Source of the DNA: Ferrimonas kyonanensis DSM 18153
Lineage (GTDB): Bacteria; Pseudomonadota; Gammaproteobacteria; Enterobacterales; Shewanellaceae
DNA length: 64,000 bases
Assembly (NCBI RefSeq): GCF_000425405.1
Contig: NZ_AUDJ01000027.1
Location: 1-64,000, forward strand
Direction: 5' to 3'
Under the pieces are notes generated by a model. That model was not told where the DNA came from. It made no database searches and saw only the letters and a program-made list of their open reading frames with translations. The first letter of the stretch is position 1. Every line of letters starts with the position of its first letter. Of this stretch, positions 1 through 9,728 are shown in pieces. Made by a program: the position numbers and the translations under genes.

Positions 1-277
1 GAGCTGTGGCCTTTTTTAGGATCGTCTTTTCTCTTTCAAGACGATTAATCTTGGCTTCCAGCTCTTGGATTTTACGCTGTTCTGGGGTTAATGCTTTGAC
101 CGTAGGCGTGGTGCCACCACGTTCTAGCTTGAGTTGTTCAACCCAGCGTCGAAGAGCCGTTTCGCCAACGTCCAGCGATCTTGCAGCTTCAGGGATTGAG
201 TACCCCTGATCTAGAACCAAACAAGCTGTATCCACTTTGAACTCAGCTGAAAATGTACGTCGTTGTCGTTTTGTCAT
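1..277 (-). CDS. IS3-family transposase OrfA, partial
   Basis: The first 92 codons are present and the 3' end lies beyond the window. The N-terminus (MTKRQRRTFSAEFK) followed by a helix-turn-helix of the type found in IS3 OrfA proteins, then an E/K/R-rich stretch (about residues 65-90) that resembles the OrfA leucine-zipper region, identify it. In IS3 elements OrfA is the DNA-binding part of the transposase, and OrfB (DDE catalytic) is made by a -1 frameshift. OrfB would lie to the left, outside the window, so I cannot tell whether the element is intact. Confidence 0.85.
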   Translation of the reverse strand, partial: MTKRQRRTFSAEFKVDTACLVLDQGYSIPEAARSLDVGETALRRWVEQLKLERGGTTPTVKALTPEQRKIQELEAKINRLEREKTILKKATA

Positions 278-339
278 TGAACACCTCATTTACGGCGGTG
301 ACTTTACCACCTAATTTGGTGTCCGGGATCATTAGACCA
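1..339 (-). mobile_element. Edge of an IS3-family insertion sequence
   Basis: The element runs off the left end of the window. It contains the start of an OrfA-type transposase reading leftwards. About 45 bases before that start lies a likely terminal inverted repeat which, read on the minus strand, begins TGGTCTAATGATCCCGGACA. IS3-family ends typically start with TG. The outer boundary (near 332-339) is inferred from that motif, because the other end and the target duplication cannot be seen here. Confidence 0.7.
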
Positions 340-460
340 CTACAAAGGGGTAAATGGCTGATGTGTATCATGGATGAGGGCGACGCTTAGGGTAAAATCC
401 CGGTCTCTGTGCCCCAGATGGCGCAGCAAATAATAACAGTACTGCCCTACAGGAGTTCCC

Positions 461-1000
461 ATGACGTCACTCGAGAAGATGAAAGCCGGTCTGCCCTACA
501 ACCTGTTTGATCCGCAACTGGGTAAGATTCGAAAAAAGGCGGAACGGCTGGTGTTTCAATTTAATCATGAACCGGATGCCGAGATTCGGCGTGAATACCT
601 GGTCCAACTCGGGATCAAGATGCACCCTACCGCCCACATTCAGCAACCGTTTCGCACCTGTTACGGTTGTCACATCGAGATTGGTGAGCACAGTTTTATC
701 AACTGGGACGCGGTGATCCTGGACCACGGTGGGGTGCGTATCGGCAACAAGGTGATGATCGGCCCCAAGGTGCAGATTTATACGGTGGCTCACGATCTGG
801 ATGCCGACGCCCGCGCCGCCGGAGAGGAAACCGCCGCCCCGGTGGTGATCGAGGATAAAGCCTGGATTGGCGGTGGTGCCATCATTCTGCCCGGAGTGAC
901 CATCGGCGCCGAGGCGATCGTGGGCGCCGGTGCCGTGGTCACCAAAGACGTCGCCGCCGGCACTAAGGTGGGTGGCAATCCGGCGCGGGTCATCGGTTGA
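461..1000 (+). CDS. Maltose/galactoside O-acetyltransferase-type hexapeptide acyltransferase
   Basis: A 179-residue protein with an N-terminal Maa-type cap (about 1-50; MKAGLPYN at 8-15) and a left-handed beta-helix built from hexapeptide repeats (about 60-179, for example IGNKVMIGP and IGGGAIILPG). The histidine in YTVAHDLD matches the catalytic His of LacA/Maa. Such enzymes transfer acetyl from acetyl-CoA to sugars in the cytoplasm; the substrate here is unknown. The ATG is preceded by CAGGAG at good spacing. Length is close to the family norm (about 180-200). It stands alone between the IS end and an AraC-type regulator on the same strand, so any functional link to its neighbours is unproven. 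Confidence 0.85.
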   Translation: MTSLEKMKAGLPYNLFDPQLGKIRKKAERLVFQFNHEPDAEIRREYLVQLGIKMHPTAHIQQPFRTCYGCHIEIGEHSFINWDAVILDHGGVRIGNKVMIGPKVQIYTVAHDLDADARAAGEETAAPVVIEDKAWIGGGAIILPGVTIGAEAIVGAGAVVTKDVAAGTKVGGNPARVIG

Positions 1001-1085
1001 GCGCCTTGGTGTCATTTTTTTACAAGCCAGTCATCAAATGCTGTGCTGTAATGACCGTCATTCGAGGAGCAGTGTCGGAGCCGAA

Positions 1086-1883
1086 GTGAACCGAGTCAGT
1101 TATCATAAGACCAGTATTGAGGACGTCAGCCTGATTGACGCCCATTACCGCCGGTTTGCCTTTGAGCGTCATTTTCACCTGGATTATCATTTGGGCCTGA
1201 TCACCGAAGGGGAGCAGCGGTACTATTGCCGTGGCAGTTGGCATCACGCCGGTCCGGGTCAACTGGTGATCATGCCGCCGGGAGAGACCCACGACGGTCA
1301 ACCGCAGGCGGAGCAGGGCTACCGGGTTAAGGTCTTTGCCCTGGGCGCGGAGTGGGTACGCAATCAGAGCCGGAGTGGCAATCGGCACACCCTGGTTTGT
1401 CAGCAGATCACCGACCCGGGTTTGTACGCGCAGTTGAGCCAGTGTCACCATTGGCTCAGGCAGCCAGAGCTCCCCCAACTGGCGCAGGATTGCCTGCCGC
1501 GAGAGGCCATCAATGTGCTGCTTGAACGCCATGGCGGTGGCAGCGTAACCCCTTCAGTGGCGTTGGGACGACGGCAGTTGTCTGAGATTCGAGACTATTT
1601 GATGGCTCACCTTGACCAGCGAATTCGTCTCGAAGACCTTAGCCACCTGTGCCAATTGAGTCCTTCACAACTGCTGCGGCAGTTTAAGACCCTGACCGGC
1701 ATGACACCCTACGCCTGGCTGGCTCGGTTGCGACTGGAGCAGGGGATGGCGCTGTTGCGTCTGGGTCTGCCCATTGCCGAGGTGGCGCTGCAAGTCGGCT
1801 TCTATGATCAATCCCATTTTGCCAAGGCGTTTAAGCGCCAGTTTTTGGTGGCTCCATCTCAGCTGTTCGCCACCTGTCATTGA
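1086..1883 (+). CDS. AraC-family transcriptional regulator
   Basis: A 265-residue regulator if started at the GTG at 1086, which has GGAG five bases upstream. An in-frame ATG at 1038 would add 16 residues but lacks a clear ribosome site. The N-terminal cupin-like sensor (about 1-130) has the His/Gly/Pro pattern of AraC ligand domains (FHLDYHLG, PGQLVIMPPGE). The C-terminal double helix-turn-helix (about 165-260) includes DQSHFAKAFKR, the second recognition-helix signature. The next gene, 39 bases downstream on the same strand, is a LysE/RhtB exporter, a pairing typical of small-molecule efflux loci. The regulator probably controls that exporter; the inducer is unknown. Confidence 0.85.
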   Translation: MNRVSYHKTSIEDVSLIDAHYRRFAFERHFHLDYHLGLITEGEQRYYCRGSWHHAGPGQLVIMPPGETHDGQPQAEQGYRVKVFALGAEWVRNQSRSGNRHTLVCQQITDPGLYAQLSQCHHWLRQPELPQLAQDCLPREAINVLLERHGGGSVTPSVALGRRQLSEIRDYLMAHLDQRIRLEDLSHLCQLSPSQLLRQFKTLTGMTPYAWLARLRLEQGMALLRLGLPIAEVALQVGFYDQSHFAKAFKRQFLVAPSQLFATCH

Positions 1884-1922
1884 TCGCTTGACGATCGCCC
1901 GTTAGATCGACCGAGGAACTCC

Positions 1923-2585
1923 ATGAACGAAACTACCGTGTTGCTGACGCTGGCGTCGGTGCACTTTGTTGCCTTAATGAGCCCGGGGCCCGATTTTGCC
2001 CTGGTGGTGCAACATGCTGGTCGCCATGGCCGTCGTACCGGCGTCTTTATTGCCCTGGGCCTGTCGTTGGGGATCTTGCTGCATGCGCTGTTTAGTTTGA
2101 CCGGGGTCAGTTTCCTGATTCAGCAGCACCCGCTGTGGTTTCTGTGCATCAAGCTGGCGGGGGGCAGTTATCTATTGTGGTTGGGTATCGGAGCCCTGAG
2201 GTACGTGATTCGCCATTGGCGCCAACGTCACAGCCTGGGAGCGACGCCAGCCGCGGTTGCGTCGGCCAGTACCAGCCCCCGCCGCGCGCTGATAAAGGGG
2301 TTCACCACCAACATCCTTAATCCCAAGGCGCTGGTATTTTTCGTCAGCTTGATGTCGTCGCTGGTGCCAGTGTCGATGTCGACCCAGGGCAAGATGATGG
2401 CGCTGCTGATCATCTGGAGTCTCTCTTTTGGCTGGTTTGCCTCCCTGGCCTGGTTGTTAACCAGTCAGCGATTGCAACAACGACTCAACCGGGCCCGGCT
2501 GGGAATTGACGGGGTGTGCGGAGCGCTGTTTACGGTGCTCGGTGGGGGCATTGTGATCCAAAGCCTGGTGATGGCGCTGACCTAG
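1923..2585 (+). CDS. LysE/RhtB-family amino-acid exporter
   Basis: A 220-residue inner-membrane protein with about six hydrophobic segments. The N-terminal motif MSPGPDFALV is the LysE/RhtB signature, and NPKALVFFVSL near residue 135 is the second conserved block. Family members export amino acids or homoserine lactones using the proton gradient. The start has GAGGAA seven bases upstream. It follows an AraC regulator on the same strand closely enough to be co-transcribed. The exported substrate cannot be read from the sequence. Confidence 0.88.
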   Translation: MNETTVLLTLASVHFVALMSPGPDFALVVQHAGRHGRRTGVFIALGLSLGILLHALFSLTGVSFLIQQHPLWFLCIKLAGGSYLLWLGIGALRYVIRHWRQRHSLGATPAAVASASTSPRRALIKGFTTNILNPKALVFFVSLMSSLVPVSMSTQGKMMALLIIWSLSFGWFASLAWLLTSQRLQQRLNRARLGIDGVCGALFTVLGGGIVIQSLVMALT

Positions 2586-2615
2586 GCCACATGACCGGAT
2601 CAGCGCCTGTCGTTC

Positions 2616-3902
2616 CTAAGGGGCCGGGTTCAGCGTCACTGCCTCCTTAAGGGCATCGAGTATGGCCATCTGCCCCTGATCGGTGAGAGTCAGGGCCATC
2701 AGCGCGTAAGGGGGGCGCACGGCTCGCGACTCAAATCGAGTCGGGTCCAGCGGAATCGCCACTTGATGGCGACCCGGCTCCAACCACAAGGCGATGTCAC
2801 TGCGCATCGCAGCCTGAAGTTTGCCGCTGTTATCCTGGCCCCCCAGTACCGCTCGCAACTGATAGCGCCCGGCTTTGGCGACGCTGACGTCGGTGACCAG
2901 CGCCTGCAGTTGCCCCTGATGCCACTGTTCCCGGGCCACGCCCGATAACGACGCGGTTTGTGCCACCCGTTTAAATGCCGTTTTGACGCTGCGTTTGATG
3001 TCGATGCCATCGACGCGGCTGAGGCTGTGGATCACCAGTTCACTGAAACCGGCGGCAACGATGGGCTCATCATTGAGATCGAGGCGGGCAACGTAGTGAC
3101 CGTCGCTGGAATGGAGAGGGACCGAGCGTCGTTGGCCGTTTTCCAGCACCAATAGGGCAGTCAGATCGGTGTCGGCAGTCAGTTGGCCTGGCCAGTCGAT
3201 TGCCAGCTGCAGATCGGCGTCATCGCGGTGCAGAGACGAGGGCGCCGAGACGGCCAGCTGATGGGGACTGCCTTTTTCCTTGACGTGCACCAGGTAGCGA
3301 GCATCCGCCAGCAGAGGCTGGCCGACGCTAAGCCGGTACGACCCCGGCTTTAGCTTGCTGGACAACAACAGGGCACTGGAATCGTCGTCGACGCCGGCAC
3401 TGGCCATGATCATGGCATTGGTGGCGGATTGAATCAGAGGTTCACTGTCTTGGCGGGAGGCCTGGTTGGCCTTTTGCAGTGAGTGCCGCAGTTCCACGGT
3501 GGTGGGGTCGATGGCATCGCCGTGGATCAGGGTGCCGCTGCGCAGATCGGCCCGGGGAGCCAGACGCACTAACCCACCGGGTTGGCTGAGGATCAGTTCG
3601 ATGCCTTGATTCAACTGGCGGCCACTGACCTCGTGCCAGTATTCGTCGCTGCTGCGACTCTGCTGGCCTTTGGGCCCGGCAATATCGGCATCGTCGGCGT
3701 TGCTGATGTAACTGACGGTTTCAGTCTTGCTGTTGACCGGTGTGAACTCGCTGCTTTGCGGCGGCGGTGCCGTGGTAGGCAGAACGACGGTGGTCGGGGC
3801 CGAGTCGGTGCTGTGGGGATCAGTTGCCGCAGTGTTGCTGTCGCCACATCCGCTCAACAGCAGCAGGGCCGCAGTTAACCTAAGGTAGGAATTGGGGATC
3901 AT
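2616..3902 (-). CDS. Lipoprotein, DUF4785-like
   Basis: A 428-residue protein with a lipoprotein signal: hydrophobic segment 7-16, then the lipobox L-S-G-C with Cys19 as the lipidated residue. A Ser/Thr/Pro-rich linker follows (about 20-60). The rest looks like two or three beta-sandwich domains (patterns such as PGSYRLSV and GRYQLRAVLGG). The overall architecture resembles DUF4785 proteins of marine gammaproteobacteria, recalled from memory rather than searched. It starts nine bases after the stop of an upstream secreted hydrolase on the same strand, so the two are probably one operon. It may be a periplasmic or outer-membrane partner of that hydrolase; no enzymatic motif is visible. Confidence 0.65.
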   Translation of the reverse strand: MIPNSYLRLTAALLLLSGCGDSNTAATDPHSTDSAPTTVVLPTTAPPPQSSEFTPVNSKTETVSYISNADDADIAGPKGQQSRSSDEYWHEVSGRQLNQGIELILSQPGGLVRLAPRADLRSGTLIHGDAIDPTTVELRHSLQKANQASRQDSEPLIQSATNAMIMASAGVDDDSSALLLSSKLKPGSYRLSVGQPLLADARYLVHVKEKGSPHQLAVSAPSSLHRDDADLQLAIDWPGQLTADTDLTALLVLENGQRRSVPLHSSDGHYVARLDLNDEPIVAAGFSELVIHSLSRVDGIDIKRSVKTAFKRVAQTASLSGVAREQWHQGQLQALVTDVSVAKAGRYQLRAVLGGQDNSGKLQAAMRSDIALWLEPGRHQVAIPLDPTRFESRAVRPPYALMALTLTDQGQMAILDALKEAVTLNPAP

Positions 3903-3911
3903 GGGGGTCTC

Positions 3912-4760
3912 CTAAAGGTGGTTGCGAAGCAGGCTGTCGAGGTTAAAACAGGCGCGGCGACTCTGGTGGTGGCTGAGAGGCTCGCGGCCTCGGGTTCGTT
4001 CGGTGTCGGTAAACCACTCCTGACCGGCGGCGCGTTGAGAGCTGCATTCCAGGAAGCCGTCGGAGCAGTCATCCAGCCAGTTCTGGGTGGTTTCCAGGCC
4101 CACCTGGTACTGATAGCCCCCGCAGTAGCTGTCGCTGTCCCAGATGGCGGAGTCCACGTCGGAGCCGACCACGGATTCAAACAGACTTGGCAAGGAGGGG
4201 CGCCCGGCGGTGCCATACAACCAGCTGGCGTTGTAGTTGGCCATCCAGCTTTCCTGCTGCATCTTAACGGCATCGCTGTCGTAACCCAGTAGCCAGCCAA
4301 GGGTGGACTCAAACACATTGCCGTTGGTGACGGCATCCGCCAGAGGGGTTCCGGCACTGGAGGGGGCCAATGCCACCACTCGCGAGGTGGCGTCGATGAT
4401 GGCCGGGTAGCGACCATCCCAACTGGGGTTGGACAACAGCCATCGCACCACATTGCCGCCGTTGGAATGGGTGATCAAAATCAGATCGTCGACATTGCGT
4501 TCGGCCATAAAGTCGGTCAGCTGTGCCGCCAGACAGCCGGCAGCGCCCTCGGTCCACATGTACTGATCGAAGTCGCAATTGATGACGACGGTGTTGGCGG
4601 GATTTTCGATGCCCTGACGAACGGAGTCAACGAACTCCGTAGTCCAGTAGTCATCCAGTGCATTGGTTTGTTTGCCGGTGCCATGGACGAAAGCCAGTCC
4701 GGTGGTGGCAACGGCGGGACTGGCCACCAGCAGGCACACCAGGGTGTTGAGATAGGTCAT
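3912..4760 (-). CDS. Secreted alpha/beta hydrolase (lipase-like)
   Basis: A 282-residue protein with a Sec signal peptide (about 1-19, ending AVATT). Lipase-like features are HGTG at 26-29, typical of an oxyanion loop, and the nucleophile elbow THSNG (97-101) with Ser99. The first glycine of the usual G-x-S-x-G is replaced by Thr. Several cysteines (62, 76 and a cluster after about 205) suggest disulfides in the periplasm or outside. An acidic residue and a C-terminal histidine (SHHQ) could complete the triad. It lies nine bases upstream of the lipoprotein gene and is probably co-transcribed with it. Substrate unknown; esterase or lipase activity is inferred from the fold motifs. Confidence 0.7.
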   Translation of the reverse strand: MTYLNTLVCLLVASPAVATTGLAFVHGTGKQTNALDDYWTTEFVDSVRQGIENPANTVVINCDFDQYMWTEGAAGCLAAQLTDFMAERNVDDLILITHSNGGNVVRWLLSNPSWDGRYPAIIDATSRVVALAPSSAGTPLADAVTNGNVFESTLGWLLGYDSDAVKMQQESWMANYNASWLYGTAGRPSLPSLFESVVGSDVDSAIWDSDSYCGGYQYQVGLETTQNWLDDCSDGFLECSSQRAAGQEWFTDTERTRGREPLSHHQSRRACFNLDSLLRNHL

Positions 4761-5026
4761 TTGACGCTCTTCGGTTAGATGATCTGTTGCTGTTTCAGCC
4801 AGTACGCCACAGATCTGACCTGTTGCCGAAGCTAAGGCAGCGTCGGCACAGGATCAAGGGGCCTGGAAGAGCTGGGTTGGGAAAGGCAACCGCCTAAGAA
4901 GCCGCTCAGGGATGGTTCTGTCCGGCGCTGATAGGGGTGCAGAGAGGCAAGACGACGCTGGGTCTCGGTGACTTCAGAGATTGTCGCTATGGGTTAGTGG
5001 CAATGGCTTACACTGAACTACGCCAC

Positions 5027-5638
5027 TCAGGACAGCCACAGCCATACGCCCAGTACCACCATCACCGTTCCGGAGAGGCGGTGCAGTCGTTTGACGTTGT
5101 CCTGGCGCAGCAGTGCTCGAAGGCGACTGCCTCCGGTGGCGTACAAAGTCATGCACACCAGCTCACACAGCAGAATGATCGCCAGTAACAGGCTCAACTG
5201 AGGCAGCAAGGGGCGTTGGTGATCGATAAAGGGCGGCAGCAGCGATACCATAAAGGCCCAGCCCTTAGGGTTCGCCAGCGCAGTGGTCAGGCCGCGAACA
5301 AACAACTGCCTCGGTGACACATCGGTTACCCGATCGCCGCTGTCCAGTTGACCGCTGCGGCGCCAGGCACACCACCCCAGATAGATCAGGTAGCCGCCAC
5401 CAACCCCCTGCAGCAGCAACAACAGCGACGGTTGGGCCAGCAGCAGCGCCGAGACTCCGAGCAGGGCGGAGGTGGCCACAATGGCGACGCCAAGCAACTC
5501 GCCGGCCATCATTGGCAGGGTCCGTTTCAGGCCGATGGTCATGCCCAGACTCAGGGCCAGCAGCATGCACAGCCCCGGGGTGATGGAGACAGCAAAGAAG
5601 GTGGGAAGGAAGATCAGCAGGGTAGACCAGTCAGGCAT
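5027..5638 (-). CDS. LysE/RhtB-family exporter
   Basis: A 203-residue membrane protein with six predicted hydrophobic segments and the family signatures SITPGLCML near the N-terminus and ANPKGWAFMVSLLPPF near residue 125. It belongs to the same superfamily as the exporter at 1923 but has diverged strongly, so it is not a recent duplicate. There is no adjacent regulator on the same strand. The 266-base gap on its 3' side separates it from the hydrolase gene. Probably exports an amino acid or related metabolite; substrate unknown. Confidence 0.85.
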   Translation of the reverse strand: MPDWSTLLIFLPTFFAVSITPGLCMLLALSLGMTIGLKRTLPMMAGELLGVAIVATSALLGVSALLLAQPSLLLLLQGVGGGYLIYLGWCAWRRSGQLDSGDRVTDVSPRQLFVRGLTTALANPKGWAFMVSLLPPFIDHQRPLLPQLSLLLAIILLCELVCMTLYATGGSRLRALLRQDNVKRLHRLSGTVMVVLGVWLWLS

Positions 5639-5729
5639 GGTAATAACGGCACAGTCACAGTGGAATCGAAGGCGGACAAGGGTACGTTAAACGCCGGTTT
5701 AAGGCCAGTAACCCTGGGCCAGTAACCAA

Positions 5730-5750
5730 GGGGGCGAGGTTATCGCCCCC
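5730..5750 (-). terminator. Hairpin after eptA
   Basis: Perfect 8-bp stem GGGGGCGA / TCGCCCCC with a 5-nt loop, just past the stop of the phosphoethanolamine transferase gene. The T-tract on the minus strand is weak, so termination is likely but not certain. Confidence 0.55.
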
Positions 5751-5757
5751 CAATGGC

Positions 5758-7392
5758 CTATTGGCGACAGTCGGCGAACAGATCCAGCTGCGGTTGATAC
5801 AGGCTGGTGTGCACATCCATGATTCCCAGCATGCTGTGAAAAAAGTTGTCATGGGACAGTTCGGCCTGCTCGCCTTTTTTGACCAGGCACTGTCGGTCAA
5901 TGCCCTTGTCGCGGCTAAAAGCGTCAGAAAACCACATCAGCCATGGCACGGTGGTTTGCTGCTTTGGCGCCAGTCCATAGGGGAATCCATGCAGGTACAG
6001 GCCGTTCTCGCCGAGAGATTCGCCGTGATCCGACAGGTAGACCAGTGCGGTCTTGTACCGATCGCTCATTCCCTGGAGCCGTTTGATGGTTTGATTTAAC
6101 ACGTAGTCGGTATAGCGAATGGTGTTGTCGTAGACATTGACCAACTCCTGTTCGGTACAGGTCTCGATGTTGTTGCTGTTGCACGCCGGCGTAAAAGCGG
6201 CCATGGATTGAGGGTACCGCTGGTAGTAGGTGGGGCCGTGGCTGCCGATCAGGTGCAGCACCACCACTCGATTGCCTTGCATCGCGTCTATCTGGGTGTC
6301 GAAGTCCTCAAGCAGTACTTCATCTACGCAAACGCCGCCCTCACAAAACTGCGGGTGGGCGCTGGGGTCCACCGGTAAGTAAGACATTCGTTTGGCGACG
6401 CCTTTGCTGCCACCGTCGTTGTCTTTCCAAACGCTGTCGATGCCGGCGTAGCCGAAGATGTCCATCAAGTTGGACTGATTGCGAGCCCGCTTGCCATCAA
6501 AGCCGCTGCGCGTCTGGGGTGAGAACAGGCAGGGTACCGACACCGCGGTAGCGGTGCCGCAGGAGCTGACTCGCTTCATTGAGATCAGGTTTTTATCCTG
6601 TGTAAACGGGGTGGTGGGCCTGGAGTAGCCGTTATACGCCAGGTTCATGCTGCGAGCGGTTTCCCCGACAACGATGACCATCAGCGTTGGTTTGTCATCG
6701 GCGGCCAGCGGCGATTGGCTGGCGTCCTGGCCCAGAGTTTCAAACGGCACCGGGGTGGTGAGGAAGGTGTTGTTGATGTATTTGGCACTGCTGTAGATAA
6801 AATGGGTCGGCACAATCATGGTCTTTAAATAGCTGTTATTGCGTCCTACCGAGGAGTAATCCTTGTAGTAGAAGAAGGCGATGGCCAACACGCACAGCAC
6901 CGACAGTGTTACCGAGGCGGCTTTATGCAACAGCTCTCCGGCCAGAGTTTGTCGTTGGCAGAGGCGCACTCGGCACACCACCAGGGTTGGCAGCAGGGCG
7001 GTAATGGTCAGCCACAACACCACATTGAGGTTGAGGTAGGAACCGGCCTCGGCGGGATTGGTTTCAAACAGGTTTTCAATCATGCCGTAATCAAACACCA
7101 CGCCGTAGGTGAGCATGGTGTAACTGACCAGCGACGAACTGATGATCAACATTATCACCAACGGTTTGGTGATCCCTTTCCAGCAGCACAGTGCCAGCAC
7201 CAGGTTCAGTACGGCGATGACAAACAGGGGAATCGATGCGACAAAGCCGTAGTCGACGTGTTCCAGTTGCTGAAAGATGCGCTCCAGCGCCAGATAAAAA
7301 GGCAGATTGAAAGCCAGGGCAATGTAGGCAGACACCGCCAGGGCCAAGGTACAGGGGTGCAACGTCGGCGAGCGAAACCAGCGAGCGTTCAT
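5758..7392 (-). CDS. eptA: Lipid A phosphoethanolamine transferase
   Basis: A 544-residue inner-membrane enzyme, close to the 547 residues of E. coli EptA. Five hydrophobic segments occupy about 1-180, followed by a periplasmic sulfatase-like catalytic domain. VVGETAR carries the catalytic Thr that accepts phosphoethanolamine, SCGTATAVSVPC follows, and YLSDHGESLG contains zinc-binding Asp-His. It transfers phosphoethanolamine from phosphatidylethanolamine to lipid A, which lowers surface charge. The reading frame is open for 68 more codons upstream, but the ATG at 7392 has AGGAGG nine bases before it and begins directly before the first membrane segment, so I choose it. MCR-type enzymes belong to the same family; this looks like a resident chromosomal copy. 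Confidence 0.88.
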   Translation of the reverse strand: MNARWFRSPTLHPCTLALAVSAYIALAFNLPFYLALERIFQQLEHVDYGFVASIPLFVIAVLNLVLALCCWKGITKPLVIMLIISSSLVSYTMLTYGVVFDYGMIENLFETNPAEAGSYLNLNVVLWLTITALLPTLVVCRVRLCQRQTLAGELLHKAASVTLSVLCVLAIAFFYYKDYSSVGRNNSYLKTMIVPTHFIYSSAKYINNTFLTTPVPFETLGQDASQSPLAADDKPTLMVIVVGETARSMNLAYNGYSRPTTPFTQDKNLISMKRVSSCGTATAVSVPCLFSPQTRSGFDGKRARNQSNLMDIFGYAGIDSVWKDNDGGSKGVAKRMSYLPVDPSAHPQFCEGGVCVDEVLLEDFDTQIDAMQGNRVVVLHLIGSHGPTYYQRYPQSMAAFTPACNSNNIETCTEQELVNVYDNTIRYTDYVLNQTIKRLQGMSDRYKTALVYLSDHGESLGENGLYLHGFPYGLAPKQQTTVPWLMWFSDAFSRDKGIDRQCLVKKGEQAELSHDNFFHSMLGIMDVHTSLYQPQLDLFADCRQ

Positions 7393-7757
7393 TGGGCGCT
7401 CCCTCCTGGCAGAGTCGAGGGCGATCCCCAACTCGGCACCGAGTCGAAAGTTGTGCCTGAGAAGCGGTGGCGATTGGGGCGGGTGGCGACTGTCATGATC
7501 AATATGGACCTGTCCTGGACGGGCTCGGCGCCTGGGAAAGGCGGCGGCGTCGTGCTCTGGTGAGTGAGAGTCACCATTGTCTCTGCGAGCTGCCAACAGT
7601 GGGGTAAGCTCGCGTAAGGTCTGGTCATTGGTGTAAGGAAAGTGAGGGGCGATGTAACGGCGAGTAAGCAGGGGGAGAGCTGGGTAAGCGACTCAGCTTA
7701 AAAGCGCAGGCGGTCAGGAGTGACTGGTTCGTTTTGGCGTCCTGACCGCCTGAAAGG
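7393..7757. other. Intergenic region upstream of eptA
   Basis: These 365 bases hold the promoter side of eptA and the terminator of the chemoreceptor gene. Short open frames exist (one on the minus strand to 7628), but none has family-like sequence or a good ribosome site. I see no further gene. Confidence 0.5.
7707..7752 (-). terminator. Terminator after the chemoreceptor gene
   Basis: Perfect 13-bp inverted repeat CAGGCGGTCAGGA / TCCTGACCGCCTG with a 20-base loop, starting six bases past the stop codon. On the minus strand it is followed by CGCTTTTAAG, a short T-run. Confidence 0.6.
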
Positions 7758-9728
7758 TTACAGGGTAAACCGACCGGCCTGACCATTTAGATCATGGGCC
7801 ATACGAGACAGTTCACTGCTGGAATCGGCGATGGTGCGGGTAGCATCTTCGGTTTCACTGATGCCGGAGTTGATGGTCTCGATGTTGCGTGCTATCTCAT
7901 CGATGGTGGTGGTTTGCTGCTCGGTGGCGGCGGCGATCTGGGTAACCATGTCAAAGATGCCGCTGACTTCTTGGGATACCAATTTATTAATTTGGTTGGC
8001 ATTTTGGGCCAGGTCCTGAACTTGGCGGGCCTGTTCTACATTGGCGTTCATCTTATCCGCAGCCTCGGTGGTGCTGCTAACGATGGCGTCGATGATTCCT
8101 TCAATTTCGGCGGTAGATTCCTGAGTAGATTGAGCCAGTTTGCGAACCTCGTCGGCAACGACGGCGAAGCCCCGGCCGTGCTCACCGGCACGGGCTGCTT
8201 CGATGGCCGCATTGAGCGACAACAGATTGGTTTGTTCTGAAATTTGCTTAATGACGTTCAATACATTGGCAATTTTGTCAGAGTTGCGACGCAGAGTGAC
8301 CATCTCTTCGGCGGTACCAGCGGTCGTCTGCGCCAGACTCACCAGCGATTGATAAGTCTGATCGATGTGCTGGGCCCCTTCGGTGGCTTTGCTCAACACA
8401 GCTTCACACACTGAACTGGCGTTGGCGGTGGTGGCGGCCACTTCATTGATGGTGGCATTCATCTCGGTTGTGGCGGTGACCGCCTGAGTGGACTGCACCT
8501 GTTGATCGGCGACAGCGGTACTGGTTTGTTCGGTGACCGCGGCGAGTTCATCAGCGGTGGTACCCTGGGCCATGGCGACGTCGGTCAATTGTCCCACCAT
8601 CTGTTTCAGGTTGGTGACCATCTGGTTCAGTGCTTGCTGTAATTGACCCAGTTCGTCGTGGCGGGTGTGGATTAGCGTTTGAGTAAGATCGCCTTCTGCT
8701 ACCTGCTGGGCCAGAGCGGCAGCGGCCACAACGGGCTTGGCTAGGGCGCGGGCGAACAGGGCGCCGACAAAGGCAATGGCTACCGTGGCCGCTGCGATAA
8801 GCCCAAGGCTGGCGTAAGTGGTGGTATTGATGGGGGCGAAGGCCTCGGCGACGTCCAACTCACTGATGACCACCCACGAGTGTTGATCGATGGCCAAATG
8901 GCTGTAAGCCGATAGCACCGGATTGCCATTGTAGTCCTGAGTCTGCATCACGCCGGTGGCACCGCTGAGCCCGCGGGCGACGGGTTCGGTGTCGACGCCA
9001 TTGTCCGCGATTGTACCGGCAAAACTGGCACTAATAGAGTGCCCTTGGGGGTCCAGATAGGAGTCGGATCGCATTCGTTTATCTTCACCGACCAGATAGC
9101 TTTCGCCACTGTCCCCCATGCCTTCCCGAACCGACATGATGGCGGCAATGCCCGCCTGTGATAACTGCAACGCCAGCACTCTCTGGCTATCGGCAATCGG
9201 TGTGGCGATAAAGGCGGCGGGTTCGTTGTTGCTGGGGGCATAGGGGCGGTAGTCGCTTAGCTGGGTGCGGCCACTGGTTTCGACGCGTCGATACAAGCTA
9301 CCGAGGTTACTGTCGGCGTAAGGGCCATCAATTAGGTTGGTATTGAAATCCGCTTCTTTGGCGACGCTGTAAATGATCTGGCCTTGTGCATCGATGATAA
9401 ACAGATCGTAGTAGTGGTTGGCATTGATGAATTGTTTAAAGTAGCGATCCCTGTGTGCGGCATCGATGCTGGACAAGCTGGCTGCCATCAATTCAATTTC
9501 AGATTTTCTGGCATCAAAGAAACGCTCTAACTGGTGTTTTTTGATTGTATTGACTGACTCTAATTGCTGAAGCACAGCGGTTTCAATGGTCTGTCGAGTA
9601 TTCAAGGTCGATATCAAGGTAATCAACAGGGCCGGAATGACCCCGATAGCCATAAACATGGCTACTAATTTTCCTTGTAGTCGCCAGTGGCGGAATCCCG
9701 CCACTCCGGTACTTGTTGTTGCGGTCAT
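7758..9728 (-). CDS. Methyl-accepting chemotaxis protein (dCache type)
   Basis: A 656-residue chemoreceptor. Transmembrane segment 1 is at about 28-50. The periplasmic domain (about 50-300) looks like a double-Cache fold with an N-terminal long helix and motifs such as [12 protein letters not shown]. Segment 2 is at about 305-330, followed by a HAMP linker and the cytoplasmic coiled coil. The hairpin tip is the usual invariant block ([19 protein letters not shown]). dCache receptors usually bind amino acids or other small organic ligands; the ligand here is unknown. No C-terminal pentapeptide for CheR/CheB tethering is visible (it ends GRFTL). It is transcribed away from the peroxidase gene. 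Confidence 0.92.
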   Translation of the reverse strand: MTATTSTGVAGFRHWRLQGKLVAMFMAIGVIPALLITLISTLNTRQTIETAVLQQLESVNTIKKHQLERFFDARKSEIELMAASLSSIDAAHRDRYFKQFINANHYYDLFIIDAQGQIIYSVAKEADFNTNLIDGPYADSNLGSLYRRVETSGRTQLSDYRPYAPSNNEPAAFIATPIADSQRVLALQLSQAGIAAIMSVREGMGDSGESYLVGEDKRMRSDSYLDPQGHSISASFAGTIADNGVDTEPVARGLSGATGVMQTQDYNGNPVLSAYSHLAIDQHSWVVISELDVAEAFAPINTTTYASLGLIAAATVAIAFVGALFARALAKPVVAAAALAQQVAEGDLTQTLIHTRHDELGQLQQALNQMVTNLKQMVGQLTDVAMAQGTTADELAAVTEQTSTAVADQQVQSTQAVTATTEMNATINEVAATTANASSVCEAVLSKATEGAQHIDQTYQSLVSLAQTTAGTAEEMVTLRRNSDKIANVLNVIKQISEQTNLLSLNAAIEAARAGEHGRGFAVVADEVRKLAQSTQESTAEIEGIIDAIVSSTTEAADKMNANVEQARQVQDLAQNANQINKLVSQEVSGIFDMVTQIAAATEQQTTTIDEIARNIETINSGISETEDATRTIADSSSELSRMAHDLNGQAGRFTL

